Below, piece after piece: positions 36,907-44,157 of a stretch of 64,000 nt of DNA. The position numbers and the translations under genes were made by a program. Below the pieces are notes generated by a model. The model made no database searches. It saw only the letters and a list, made by a program, of their open reading frames with translations, and was not told the origin of the DNA. The DNA is taken from the NCBI RefSeq assembly GCF_001428255.1, contig NZ_LMRW01000001.1:250504-314503 (forward strand). The letters run 5' to 3'. Origin of the DNA: Agromyces sp. Soil535. GTDB taxonomy: Bacteria > Actinomycetota > Actinomycetes > Actinomycetales > Microbacteriaceae. Every line of letters starts with the position of its first letter. Position 1 is the stretch's first letter.

Positions 36907-37371
36907 TCAGGCCGAGCGACGCAGGTACGCCTCGATGCGGTCGAACGCGCCCTCCCAGGCGGTGGCCTGGAAGAAGTCGCGAACCTCGGGAGTCGGGAAG
37001 CCCGTCTGCGCGACGCTCATGAGGGTGCCGCCCTCCTGCGCCTCGAACGTCACCTCGATGCGCGTCGTGATCGAGTCGCCGCTCGGGTCGCTGCCCGTCG
37101 ACTCGGTGACGAGGCGGTGCGGGCGGTCCATCTCGAGGATCGTCTGGATCTCGGTGAAGAGGGTGTCGCGGTCGGGCCCCCACACCGCCTTCCAGGTGCC
37201 GCCGACGCGCAGGTCGATCTCGATCTCCACCACGCCGCCGCCATCGAGGATCGAGAACCAGGTCTTCTGCTTCTCGGCGTCGGTGTAGGCGTCGAAGACC
37301 TCCTCCGGCGTCGCCGGCATCAGTCGGCTCGCTCGGAGGCCGATGGTCTCGTTCGTCTGGGTGTCGCTCAT
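36907..37371 (-). CDS. SRPBCC/AHSA1-domain protein
   Basis: A 154-residue START-like protein: ASRLMPATPEEVFDAYTDAEKQKTWF, RVGGTWKAVWGPD, TRIEVTFEAQEGGTLM and AWEGAFDRIEAYL. These are typical of Aha1-C-domain SRPBCC proteins, which bind hydrophobic ligands; no enzyme activity can be assigned. Its ATG overlaps the stop of the upstream ArsR gene (TCAT at 37368-37371 on the plus strand), a very common ArsR-SRPBCC operon in actinobacteria. Confidence 0.88.
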   Translation of the reverse strand: MSDTQTNETIGLRASRLMPATPEEVFDAYTDAEKQKTWFSILDGGGVVEIEIDLRVGGTWKAVWGPDRDTLFTEIQTILEMDRPHRLVTESTGSDPSGDSITTRIEVTFEAQEGGTLMSVAQTGFPTPEVRDFFQATAWEGAFDRIEAYLRRSA

Positions 37372-37703
37372 GATTCCGTTCCTTTCGCGAGGGTGAAGTA
37401 GGCCTCGAGACCGTCGAGTCGACGCTCCCAGAGCCGCTGGTAGAAGGTGATCCATGCCATCGCGTCGTCCAAACGCTCGGTGCCGAGGCGGCACTGCCGC
37501 ACCCGGCCGACCTTCTCGGTGGTGACGAGGCCCGCGACCTCGAGCACGTCGACGTGCTTGCGGATGCCGGTGAGCGTCATTCCCGTGGGCTCCGCGAGCT
37601 GGGTGATCGTCGCCGGGCCGTCACCGAGGCGGGTCAGGATGCCGCGTCGCGTCTCGTCGGCGAGGGCGGCGAACGCCCGATCGAGTGCCAGTTGCTGAAC
37701 CAT
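37368..37703 (-). CDS. ArsR-family regulator of the SRPBCC operon
   Basis: A 111-residue winged-helix regulator: ALDRAFAALADETRRGILTRL, ITQLAEPTGMTLTGIRKHVDVLEVAGLV, then GRVRQCRLG. No metal-binding ELCVCD-type motif is present, as in the ArsR subgroup paired with SRPBCC proteins. ATG 37703 is preceded by TACACT seven bases upstream (leaderless). The inverted repeat at 37707-37727 covers that -10, pointing to autorepression. Confidence 0.88.
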   Translation of the reverse strand: MVQQLALDRAFAALADETRRGILTRLGDGPATITQLAEPTGMTLTGIRKHVDVLEVAGLVTTEKVGRVRQCRLGTERLDDAMAWITFYQRLWERRLDGLEAYFTLAKGTES

Positions 37704-37706
37704 GTT

Positions 37707-37727
37707 GTTCAGTGTAGAACACTGAAC
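37707..37727. promoter_or_regulatory. ArsR operator
   Basis: GTTCAGTG-N5-CACTGAAC is a perfect 8-5-8 inverted repeat that overlaps the -10 element (TACACT, minus strand) and lies three bases upstream of the ArsR start codon. A further GTTCAAT half-site follows at 37734-37740. Confidence 0.7.
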
Positions 37728-37786
37728 CGAAAAGTTCAATATTTCTCACGACTCTCATCTGCCTGCGGAACTTCGCACCGGGGAAG

Positions 37787-37868
37787 CATTGTCTCCCCGC
37801 AGAATCGGTCGACAAGTCGATGAGTCGACAAATCGACAAGTTGACCGATCCTGCGGAGGAACAGTCTC
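37787..37868. repeat. Dispersed repeat, copy A (imperfect inverted repeat)
   Basis: The arm around 37793-37810 (CCGCAGAATCGGTC) is an imperfect reverse complement of the right arm (GACCGATCCTGCGG), enclosing several GTCGAC/GTCGAT words. The 38 bases 37831-37868 match 42456-42493 at 31 positions by my alignment. No gene is seen in it. Confidence 0.55.
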
Positions 37869-37946
37869 GTGCGTTCGGTTCGTGAGGTGCGTGGGGGGCG
37901 CTGCACAGACGCCCGTTCCCGCCCGGCGTCGGTCCACGGTCGAGAC

Positions 37947-38552
37947 CTACGCTTCGGGCTCGAGCCGTCGTCGCTCGTCTCTGGCTCCCATCCAGACGGT
38001 GCGCGCGGCGTCGGCGTTCAGCACGCCGATGCCGAGACCTGCCACGACGTCGATCCACGCGGTGGGGAACCAGACCGTGAGCACCGCGACGACGATGATC
38101 GCGGCGTCGGCGAGCACGTCGTTCCGTGCGGACAGCCACGCCGCTTTCGCCAGGCTCCCCGGGTGGTCGCGGTGCCGCATCAGCAGGAGCGCGCACGCGA
38201 GGTTCACGAGGAGCGCACCCATCGCGGTGAGGGAGAGGGGCAGCGGTTCCGGCGGGACGGGGTCGACGATCTTCATCACTGCGGTCCAGAGCGTGGCCAG
38301 CGCCGGGATCAGGATCACGATCGCGAGCACGCTGCCCACGTACGACCTCCGCCGGGCCGACCAGACGGCCGCGAAGAAGATGAGGAGGTTGATGCTCGCG
38401 TCCTCGAGGAAGTCGACGCTGTCCGCGAAGAGCGACACCGAACCGATGACCTGGGCCACGACGAACTCGACGCCGAAGTACGCGAGGTTGAGGATCGCGA
38501 CCAGCAGCACGGTGCGGCGCAGGGCGTTGGTGTCGTGCATCGGGCTGTCCAT
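37947..38552 (-). CDS. Short cation diffusion facilitator-type transporter
   Basis: A 201-residue membrane protein with six predicted helices and the CDF metal-site pattern: SLFADSVDFLEDASINLLIF in helix 2 and WLSARNDVLADAAIIVVAVL in helix 5, where a His is usual in one position and Asn is seen here. It ends soon after helix 6, lacking the C-terminal cytoplasmic domain, as in many short actinobacterial CDFs. ATG 38552 is 8 bp after the TetR stop; ATG 38540 is an alternative. Third gene of an AKR-TetR-transporter operon. Confidence 0.78.
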   Translation of the reverse strand: MDSPMHDTNALRRTVLLVAILNLAYFGVEFVVAQVIGSVSLFADSVDFLEDASINLLIFFAAVWSARRRSYVGSVLAIVILIPALATLWTAVMKIVDPVPPEPLPLSLTAMGALLVNLACALLLMRHRDHPGSLAKAAWLSARNDVLADAAIIVVAVLTVWFPTAWIDVVAGLGIGVLNADAARTVWMGARDERRRLEPEA

Positions 38553-38560
38553 CCGACGCG

Positions 38561-39139
38561 CTACGCGATGAGCCCGCGAAGCACCAACGCGTACACGGCG
38601 TCGAAGTCGGCGGCGAGCCCGGGGTCGTCCCACTCGGCGGCGTGCAACGGATGATGGAACCTGGCCGTCGCCTGCAGCACGGCGCGCCCGAGCACCGCGG
38701 GATCGCCCGGGGCGAACTCGCCGTCGGCGATGCCGTCGGCGATGATGCGCGAGAGCTGCTCGGCCAGATGGTCGACATGTGCGGCGACGACCTCCCGTGA
38801 GGTCATCGTCAGGGCCAGGAGCGTCTCGAACATCTCAGGGTCGGTCACGGCCATCTGCTGCTTGGTCTCGGTGAGTACCACCAGCCACTCGTGAAGACGG
38901 TCGATGGCGGGCCGAGGTGCACGGATGACGTCTTCGAGAGGCGCTGAGACGCGGTCGAGCCAGCGTTCCGTCACCGCATCGCGGATCGCCGCCTTGCTCT
39001 CGAAGTGGCGGTAGACGGTGCCGTGACTGACGCCGAGCGCGCGCGCGATGTCGACGACCGAGGTCTTCGCGGGACCGTAGCGGCGAAGCACGTCCTCAGC
39101 GCTCGCGAGGATGGCCTCGCGCGTGAGGGCCTCTGCCAT
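38561..39139 (-). CDS. TetR-family transcriptional regulator
   Basis: A 192-residue TetR protein. The HTH is TREAILASAEDVLRRYGPAK and TSVVDIARALGVSHGTVYRHF. The C-terminal part (TETKQQMAVTDPEMFETLLA, HPLHAAEWDDPGLAADFDAV) matches the subgroup with E. coli YbiH/NemR-like organisation. It lies six bases after the aldo/keto reductase stop and directly before the CDF transporter, so all three are likely co-transcribed and self-regulated. Inducer unknown. Confidence 0.88.
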   Translation of the reverse strand: MAEALTREAILASAEDVLRRYGPAKTSVVDIARALGVSHGTVYRHFESKAAIRDAVTERWLDRVSAPLEDVIRAPRPAIDRLHEWLVVLTETKQQMAVTDPEMFETLLALTMTSREVVAAHVDHLAEQLSRIIADGIADGEFAPGDPAVLGRAVLQATARFHHPLHAAEWDDPGLAADFDAVYALVLRGLIA

Positions 39140-39145
39140 GTGCGG

Positions 39146-40138
39146 TCACCTCTCGCTGTCGAGGATCGACATCTGCCTCGCATCATAGCGATCGCCGGAT
39201 GCCGCGTCGGTCGGCACTGCCCGCTCGATCGCGGCGAGGTCTGCCGCGTCGAGGGTGAGGTCGAGTGCACCAAGCGACTCGGCGAGCCGTTCACGCGTCC
39301 GCGCGCCGACGAGCGGCACGATGTCGTCGCCCTGCGCCAGCACCCAGGCGATCGCGGCCTGTGCGACGGATGCTCCGCGTGCCTCGGCGATCTCGCGCAG
39401 GCTCTCGACGAGCGCGAGGTTGCGCTCGAGGTGCTCCCCGCCGAACCGAGGCAGGCTGGAGCGGAAGTCGCCTGAGCGGTCCGGCGACCAATGGCCCGAG
39501 ATGAGTCCGCGTGACAGGACGCCGTAGGCGGTGACGCCGATGCCGAGCTCGCGGGCGGCCGGGAGGATGCTCGCCTCGATCCCGCGGGAGATCAGGGAGT
39601 ACTCGATCTGGAGGTCGGAGATCGGGTGCACCGCATGTGCGCGGCGCAGGGTGTCGGCGCCGACCTCCGAGAGGCCGATGTGACGGATGTACCCGGCGTC
39701 GACGAGCTCGGCGAGCGCACCGACGGTGTCCTCGATCGGCACGTTCGGATCGAGACGCGCGGGACGGTAGATGTCGACGTAGTCGGTGCCGATCCGCCGC
39801 AAGGTGTAGGCGAGCGCGTTCTTGATGGCGGCCGGCCTCGTGTCGACACCGTTCCAGCCGCCGTCCGGGCCACGGAGGATGCCGAACTTCACGCTCACGA
39901 CGACCGATTCACGGTCGCGCCCGGCGAGGGCCTCGCGGAGCAGGAGTTCGTTGTGGCCGACGCCGTAGAAGTCGCCGGAGTCGAGCAGGGTCACCCCGGC
40001 ATCGAGTGCGGCCCGGATCGTCACGATGCTCTCGATGTCATCGCTGCGTCCGTAGAGGTCGGACATGCCCATGAGGCCGAGTCCGAGGGCGGAGGTGACG
40101 GGACCGGTCGTGCCGAGGGTGCGTGTGGAGATGGTCAT
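39146..40138 (-). CDS. Aldo/keto reductase
   Basis: A 330-residue AKR: TRTLGTTGPVTSALGLGLMGMSDLYG, DSGDFYGVGHNELLL with catalytic Tyr, VSVKFG with Lys, YVDIYRPARLDP (the His is replaced by Pro-Ala-Arg here, as in the YakC/YdbC-like AKR13 branch), and C-terminal PLVGARTRERL. GGAG lies two bases before the ATG at 40138. A minus-strand TTGACA (40183-40178) in an AT-rich stretch is a plausible -35. First gene of an operon with TetR and the transporter. Confidence 0.88.
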   Translation of the reverse strand: MTISTRTLGTTGPVTSALGLGLMGMSDLYGRSDDIESIVTIRAALDAGVTLLDSGDFYGVGHNELLLREALAGRDRESVVVSVKFGILRGPDGGWNGVDTRPAAIKNALAYTLRRIGTDYVDIYRPARLDPNVPIEDTVGALAELVDAGYIRHIGLSEVGADTLRRAHAVHPISDLQIEYSLISRGIEASILPAARELGIGVTAYGVLSRGLISGHWSPDRSGDFRSSLPRFGGEHLERNLALVESLREIAEARGASVAQAAIAWVLAQGDDIVPLVGARTRERLAESLGALDLTLDAADLAAIERAVPTDAASGDRYDARQMSILDSER

Positions 40139-40160
40139 GTCTCCAGTGTGCATGAAGGAA

Positions 40161-40182
40161 TGACAAAAATCAATATCTGTCA
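40161..40182. promoter_or_regulatory. AT-rich promoter region with TGACA/TGTCA inverted repeat
   Basis: TGACA-N12-TGTCA lies 22-44 bp upstream of the aldo/keto reductase ATG. The right half provides TTGACA on the minus strand. It is a candidate operator for the TetR protein of this operon. Confidence 0.35.
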
Positions 40183-40255
40183 ATCATCCGGACTGAAGCG
40201 TGCTGCTCACCAGGCTCGCTGCCGCCGGCTTCGCGGCTGCCGCCGCATCCGGACG

Positions 40256-40507
40256 TCAATCGAGTGCCCCGCTCGCGAGGCCGCCGTCGAGCAGGAGCGT
40301 CAGAGAGCGGGCGAGCACGGCGGAGTCGGGTGCGCCGGCGTCGGCGGCGAGGGAGGTCACCCAGGCGAGGACGGAGGCCTTGTGGGCGACGGTCCGCTGG
40401 TGCACGCGCGAGCCAGGATCGCTCTCGGCTGCGGAGTTGATGAATGCGCACCCCCGGTGCCCCGGGCGTCGGCACGCGTTCGTCAGCGCGTCGAACAGGC
40501 CGACGAG
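40256..40507 (-). pseudogene. Truncated TetR regulator (C-terminal domain remnant)
   Basis: The minus strand encodes LVGLFDALTNACRRPGHRGC followed by AFINSAAESDPGSRVHQRTV and AWVTSLAADAGA...LLLDGGLASGALD, a typical TetR C-terminal domain of the LmrA/YxaF-like group. No DNA-binding domain or start precedes it; the homology begins about 10 bp beyond the stop codon of the ABC permease gene. It therefore looks like the 3' remnant of a TetR gene whose 5' part was lost when the neighbouring exporter genes became joined to it. Confidence 0.65.
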
Positions 40508-40517
40508 CCGAGAGCGT

Positions 40518-41396
40518 CTACGCGATACGCGCCCGGATCCGCCAGGCCGCAAGCGTCGTGAATGCGATCGCCAGGACGACGAGCGCCGCAAGCACGAACG
40601 GCACGTTCACCTCCCAGTCGCCGATGAAGGCGGTCACGCCGTAATACGTGCGGAGCGCGTCGATCGCCTCCTGGCGTCCACCTACGAGCGTCGACAGCGT
40701 CTCGGCCGTGAACTCGCGCCGCAGCAGCATGGCCGATTGCGCGAACGGGAGGGCGTTGACGACGTTGCGGACCGCCTCCGGAAACAAGCCGACGGCGATG
40801 AACGCGCCCGCGAGGAATCCGATGACCGTTCCGACGATCGTCGAGAGTGCGGCGAACGCGCCGGTCGTTCGTATGAAGGAGGCGATGAGGGCCCACAACG
40901 CCGCGAAGGCGACGCAGGCCAGCGTGATCCAGCCGAGCGTCCTGCCGAGCTCCAGGATGCCGATCACGACGCCGTCGACGAAGAACAGGTAGCCGAGGCT
41001 CACGACGAGGACGAGTGCGGTCATGATGATTGCGATCACGACGGTCGAGAGCAAGTAGCCGAGCACGAGCTGCCAGCGCCGGAGTGGAGAGACGAGGAAG
41101 TCCCGGAATCGCCCTGACGCGGCGTCCTCGACGAAGACGCCGAGTGCGCCGAGCGAGGTCGTCATGGCCGTCAATGCGACGATGCCGGCGAACATCCAGC
41201 TGTCGACGAATGCCCGCACATCCGCCTCGGATGCCCGCGGGAACGCCGCGCTGATCGAGGTCGTCTGCAGGTTGCCGAGGAAGAGCGTGTAGAGCAGGAA
41301 GACGATCATCGCCGCCAGGAGCGAGAAGAAGACATTGAGGCGGTCGCGGAAGAACAGCCGCAGATTGCGCGCCATGATGTCGACGACGACGCCCAT
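40518..41396 (-). CDS. ABC-2 type permease (DrrB-like)
   Basis: A 292-residue membrane protein with six helices: ARNLRLFFRDRLNVFFSLLA at the N-terminus, a large extracellular loop (NLQTTSISAAFPRASEADVR), then SGRFRDFLVSPLRRWQLVLGYL, characteristic of ABC-2 permeases of multidrug or antibiotic exporters. ATG 41396 lies one base from the stop of the ATPase gene, so they are coupled. The substrate is unknown. Confidence 0.87.
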   Translation of the reverse strand: MGVVVDIMARNLRLFFRDRLNVFFSLLAAMIVFLLYTLFLGNLQTTSISAAFPRASEADVRAFVDSWMFAGIVALTAMTTSLGALGVFVEDAASGRFRDFLVSPLRRWQLVLGYLLSTVVIAIIMTALVLVVSLGYLFFVDGVVIGILELGRTLGWITLACVAFAALWALIASFIRTTGAFAALSTIVGTVIGFLAGAFIAVGLFPEAVRNVVNALPFAQSAMLLRREFTAETLSTLVGGRQEAIDALRTYYGVTAFIGDWEVNVPFVLAALVVLAIAFTTLAAWRIRARIA

Positions 41397-41397
41397 C

Positions 41398-42327
41398 TCA
41401 CTCCTCCGCGAGAACTCGGTCGCGCCCCGTGAGGGCGAGGAAGACGTCGTCCATCCGACCGTGGCGGAACTCGAAGTCGATGACATCGGCGCCGTGCTCG
41501 GCGAGCAGGCGACGGGCGACGTCGGCGCCCTCGACCGCGATCTCGACGGTGTCCCCGTTCCCGGCGAGGGCGAGCCCGGATGTGGCCGCGATCGTGGAGA
41601 GCGCCGTGCGATCACGGGTCGTGACGGTGAGCACGCTGCGGCTGTGCCGGCTGCGCAACTCCGACGGTGTGCCGTTGGCGATGATCCGGCCCTGGTCGAT
41701 GATGCACACGAGATCGGCTTCCTCGGTCTCCTCCATGTAATGCGTGGTGAGGAAGACGGTCAACCCGCCGCGATCGCGCAGGTCATGGATGGTCGCCCAG
41801 ACGATGGCGCGACCCGCCGGGTCGAGGCCGGCCGTCGGCTCGTCGAGGAAGAGGATCGACGGGGAGTGCAACAGTGCCCGCGCGATGTCGACGCGCCGTC
41901 GCTGCCCGCCGGAGAGCTTGCCATAGGGGCGGTCGAGGAAGGCACCGAGGTCGATGAGCTCCGAGAGCTCGGCGATGCGCCGGCGGATCGCGCGTCGATC
42001 CGCATCGTAGAAGCGCGCCCGCACGGCGAGGTTCTCTCGCGCCGTGAGCGCCCCGTCGAGCACCGACTCCTGGAACACGACGCCGATCGTGCGTCGCACC
42101 GGTTCCCCGTCGCGGCGCACGTCGTGACCGGCCACCGAGATCTCACCCGCATCGAACGGCAAGACCGTCGTGACACATCCGATCGTCGTCGACTTGCCGG
42201 CGCCGTTGGTCCCGACGAACGCGAACACGCTCCCGGATTCGACGTCGAACGAGATGTCGTCGACGGCGACGACATCTCGATAGCGCTTCGTGAGCCCGCG
42301 CACGGCGATGACCTTGTGACGTCCCAT
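41398..42327 (-). CDS. ABC transporter ATP-binding protein (DrrA-like)
   Basis: A 309-residue ATPase: Walker A GTNGAGKST, Q-loop VVFQES, signature LSGGQRRRVDIARALLHSP, Walker B ILFLDEPTAGLDP, H-loop TTHYMEE. The C-terminal extension (FRHGRMDDVFLALTGRD) is typical of DrrA/NodI exporters. ATG 42327 has GAGG ten bases upstream; an in-frame start further upstream is possible. It forms an exporter with the downstream permease. Confidence 0.9.
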   Translation of the reverse strand: MGRHKVIAVRGLTKRYRDVVAVDDISFDVESGSVFAFVGTNGAGKSTTIGCVTTVLPFDAGEISVAGHDVRRDGEPVRRTIGVVFQESVLDGALTARENLAVRARFYDADRRAIRRRIAELSELIDLGAFLDRPYGKLSGGQRRRVDIARALLHSPSILFLDEPTAGLDPAGRAIVWATIHDLRDRGGLTVFLTTHYMEETEEADLVCIIDQGRIIANGTPSELRSRHSRSVLTVTTRDRTALSTIAATSGLALAGNGDTVEIAVEGADVARRLLAEHGADVIDFEFRHGRMDDVFLALTGRDRVLAEE

Positions 42328-42455
42328 TCCGGCGATCCTCCCACGGCGACTGCGCGGCGTCGAGCGCTCGACAGACACGCCCTCCGCCCGGGGTGCTCAC
42401 CGGACTGTCAGGAGATGCCGACCAACTCCTCGCTGACCTGCCAGCGACGACTGCA

Positions 42456-42493
42456 AGTCGACAAGTTGACTGGTCCTGCAGCGGAACTGTCTT
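42456..42493. repeat. Dispersed repeat, copy B
   Basis: Thirty-one of 38 positions match copy A at 37831-37868, including the shared core TCGACAAGTTGAC. The left inverted arm seen at copy A is not recognisable here. It lies in the 284-bp gap between the ABC exporter and the glycanase gene. Confidence 0.55.
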
Positions 42494-42556
42494 CGGACGT
42501 GCCCGCCCGGCCCTGCGGCCGCGCCGCGGCATCCGCTCCCAACACGCCGAACGACA

Positions 42557-42592
42557 GCGCGCCTGCCTCCCCTCGCGAGGAGGCAGGCGCGC
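42557..42592. terminator. Strong GC-rich hairpin downstream of the GH5 gene
   Basis: A perfect 14-bp stem (42557-42570 with 42579-42592, GCGCGCCTGCCTCC and its complement) and an 8-nt loop lie 19 bp past the glycanase stop codon on the minus strand. No T-run follows. Confidence 0.6.
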
Positions 42593-42610
42593 GTTGACCC
42601 AGCCGGCTCG

Positions 42611-44017
42611 CTACCCGCGGGTCCAATGCTGGGTCGTCGCCGTGGCGTCGCACGGCGCGAGCGATACGCCCCACTCGTCCTCCGGGGTCGCCAGGCAGAG
42701 CCCGGGATCCGCGGCGCTGCTGATGGTGAGGTCGTCGTTGAGCTCCCACTGCTGGTCGGGTGCCCCGATGCAGTCGGCGATCATCACGGGGCTGCCCGCG
42801 ACGACGTCACCGCTCACCGTCACGCACATGTCGCCGTAGACGGTGAGCTCCTTCTCCGCGGTCCAGTTGAAGGACTGATTGCCACCCCCGTTGCAGTACC
42901 ACAGCCCGAGCGTGGTGCCGGGCGTCGTCGAGAAGCCCGGAACGTCCAGGCACACCCCGTGCTTCACGCTCACCAGCGGCTCGCCGGGAGGGGCGGGCGG
43001 CAGGTCGTTGAGCTGCTCCTCATCGAGAAGGCCCCAGCCCCACTGGACCTGTGCCAGACCCGACTCGTTCGTCACCTCGAGGTCCCCGTCGCCGACCATG
43101 GACGTGAGGGTGTAGGCGTCGTTCGTCCGCAGTCCCGGCCAGTAGACGAGGCCGATGCCCTGATCCCGGGCAACCTCGGTGAGGGCGCCGAGGTAGGAGG
43201 TGTACACGTCGCCCTCGTGATTGCCGTAGTTGAGGCCCGTCGTCATCGGGGAGCCGGCCTCGGTGACGACCGTTCGCCAGCCGTACTCGCCGATCCGCGG
43301 CAGCAGGTTCTGCTTCCACTCATCCTCGGTGGTGTGGTTCGCCCAGAACCCGTAGAAGTGCAGCGACAGCAGGGTGCCCTCGAGATCCTCGGCCGCGCCG
43401 ACGCCGGTGACGTTGTCGTTGTAGCCCGTCCCCGAGATGATCACGCGCTTGCGCGGGACGTCGCTGTGGTCTTCGAGCCAGCCGGAGGTCAGCGAGACCC
43501 ACTCGTCGAGCGTGTAGCCGAACGGCTCGTTCATCGGCTCGAAGTAGACGCGAGGGTTCTTGCCGTACTCCGCGACCACGGTGTCCCACATGGCGTCGAA
43601 GGCGGCCTGGTCGTCGACGCGGCCGTCCTTGGCGTTGTCGCCCTCCCAATAGCTGAGGATGACCTTGAAGCCGTGGTGGACCGCGGCGTCGATGGCGCCC
43701 TGGTAGGACTCCCACCACTCCGTCCCGACGCTCGAGGGGTTGATCGGGAGCCGGACGGTGTTGGCGCCCACCTCGTCGCGGAACTCCGGGATGACGTCCG
43801 ACGCCTTGGCGTACGTGGTGCGGTAGTCGTCGGCGGTGCTCAGCCCCGAGGGCACGACCTCGTCGTCGGCGTAGTTGTCGCGAGGGTCGGCCCAGTTGAC
43901 CCCGCGGAACTCGCTCGTGCCGGCGGGGCCGGTCGAGGGAGCGGCGAGGGCAGGGACCGGAGCGGCCCCTGCCAGCAGGACGGCCGCCCCGAGGGCGATC
44001 CCGAGTGCGTATCTCAT
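42611..44017 (-). CDS. Secreted GH5-family glycoside hydrolase with C-terminal ricin-type lectin domain
   Basis: A 468-residue exported enzyme. Signal peptide residues 1-26 (MRYALGIALGAAVLLAGAAP, cleavage after ALA). Residues 35-330 are a GH5 barrel: FRGVNWADPRDNY, ANTVRLPINPSSV, acid/base Glu in VYFEPMNEPFG and nucleophile Glu in TVVTEAGSP. Residues 345-468 form a beta-trefoil ricin domain with repeated QxW-like motifs (CNGGGNQSFNW, DQQWELN, TQHWTRG). It probably cleaves a plant or fungal beta-glucan or mannan and binds it through the lectin. The palindrome at 44073-44090 upstream suggests LacI-type repression. Confidence 0.9.
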   Translation of the reverse strand: MRYALGIALGAAVLLAGAAPVPALAAPSTGPAGTSEFRGVNWADPRDNYADDEVVPSGLSTADDYRTTYAKASDVIPEFRDEVGANTVRLPINPSSVGTEWWESYQGAIDAAVHHGFKVILSYWEGDNAKDGRVDDQAAFDAMWDTVVAEYGKNPRVYFEPMNEPFGYTLDEWVSLTSGWLEDHSDVPRKRVIISGTGYNDNVTGVGAAEDLEGTLLSLHFYGFWANHTTEDEWKQNLLPRIGEYGWRTVVTEAGSPMTTGLNYGNHEGDVYTSYLGALTEVARDQGIGLVYWPGLRTNDAYTLTSMVGDGDLEVTNESGLAQVQWGWGLLDEEQLNDLPPAPPGEPLVSVKHGVCLDVPGFSTTPGTTLGLWYCNGGGNQSFNWTAEKELTVYGDMCVTVSGDVVAGSPVMIADCIGAPDQQWELNDDLTISSAADPGLCLATPEDEWGVSLAPCDATATTQHWTRG

Positions 44018-44072
44018 TCGACTCCAATCATTCGCGGCGCGCCGATGCGCCGTCGTCAGTCGTTCGTATCGT

Positions 44073-44090
44073 GATGTTGACGTCAACATC
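44073..44090. promoter_or_regulatory. Perfect palindrome, LacI-family-type operator for the GH5 gene
   Basis: GATGTTGACGTCAACATC is an 18-bp perfect palindrome with a central CG, located 56 bp upstream of the glycanase start codon. This symmetry is typical of LacI-family operators for sugar catabolism. No LacI gene is adjacent, so the regulator acts in trans. Confidence 0.65.
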
Positions 44091-44157
44091 CCCCTGAACG
44101 TCTCACACCTCGCGACCGACCGCAAGGAGGCCGACCCGGGTGTCCCGGGCCGGGCGC

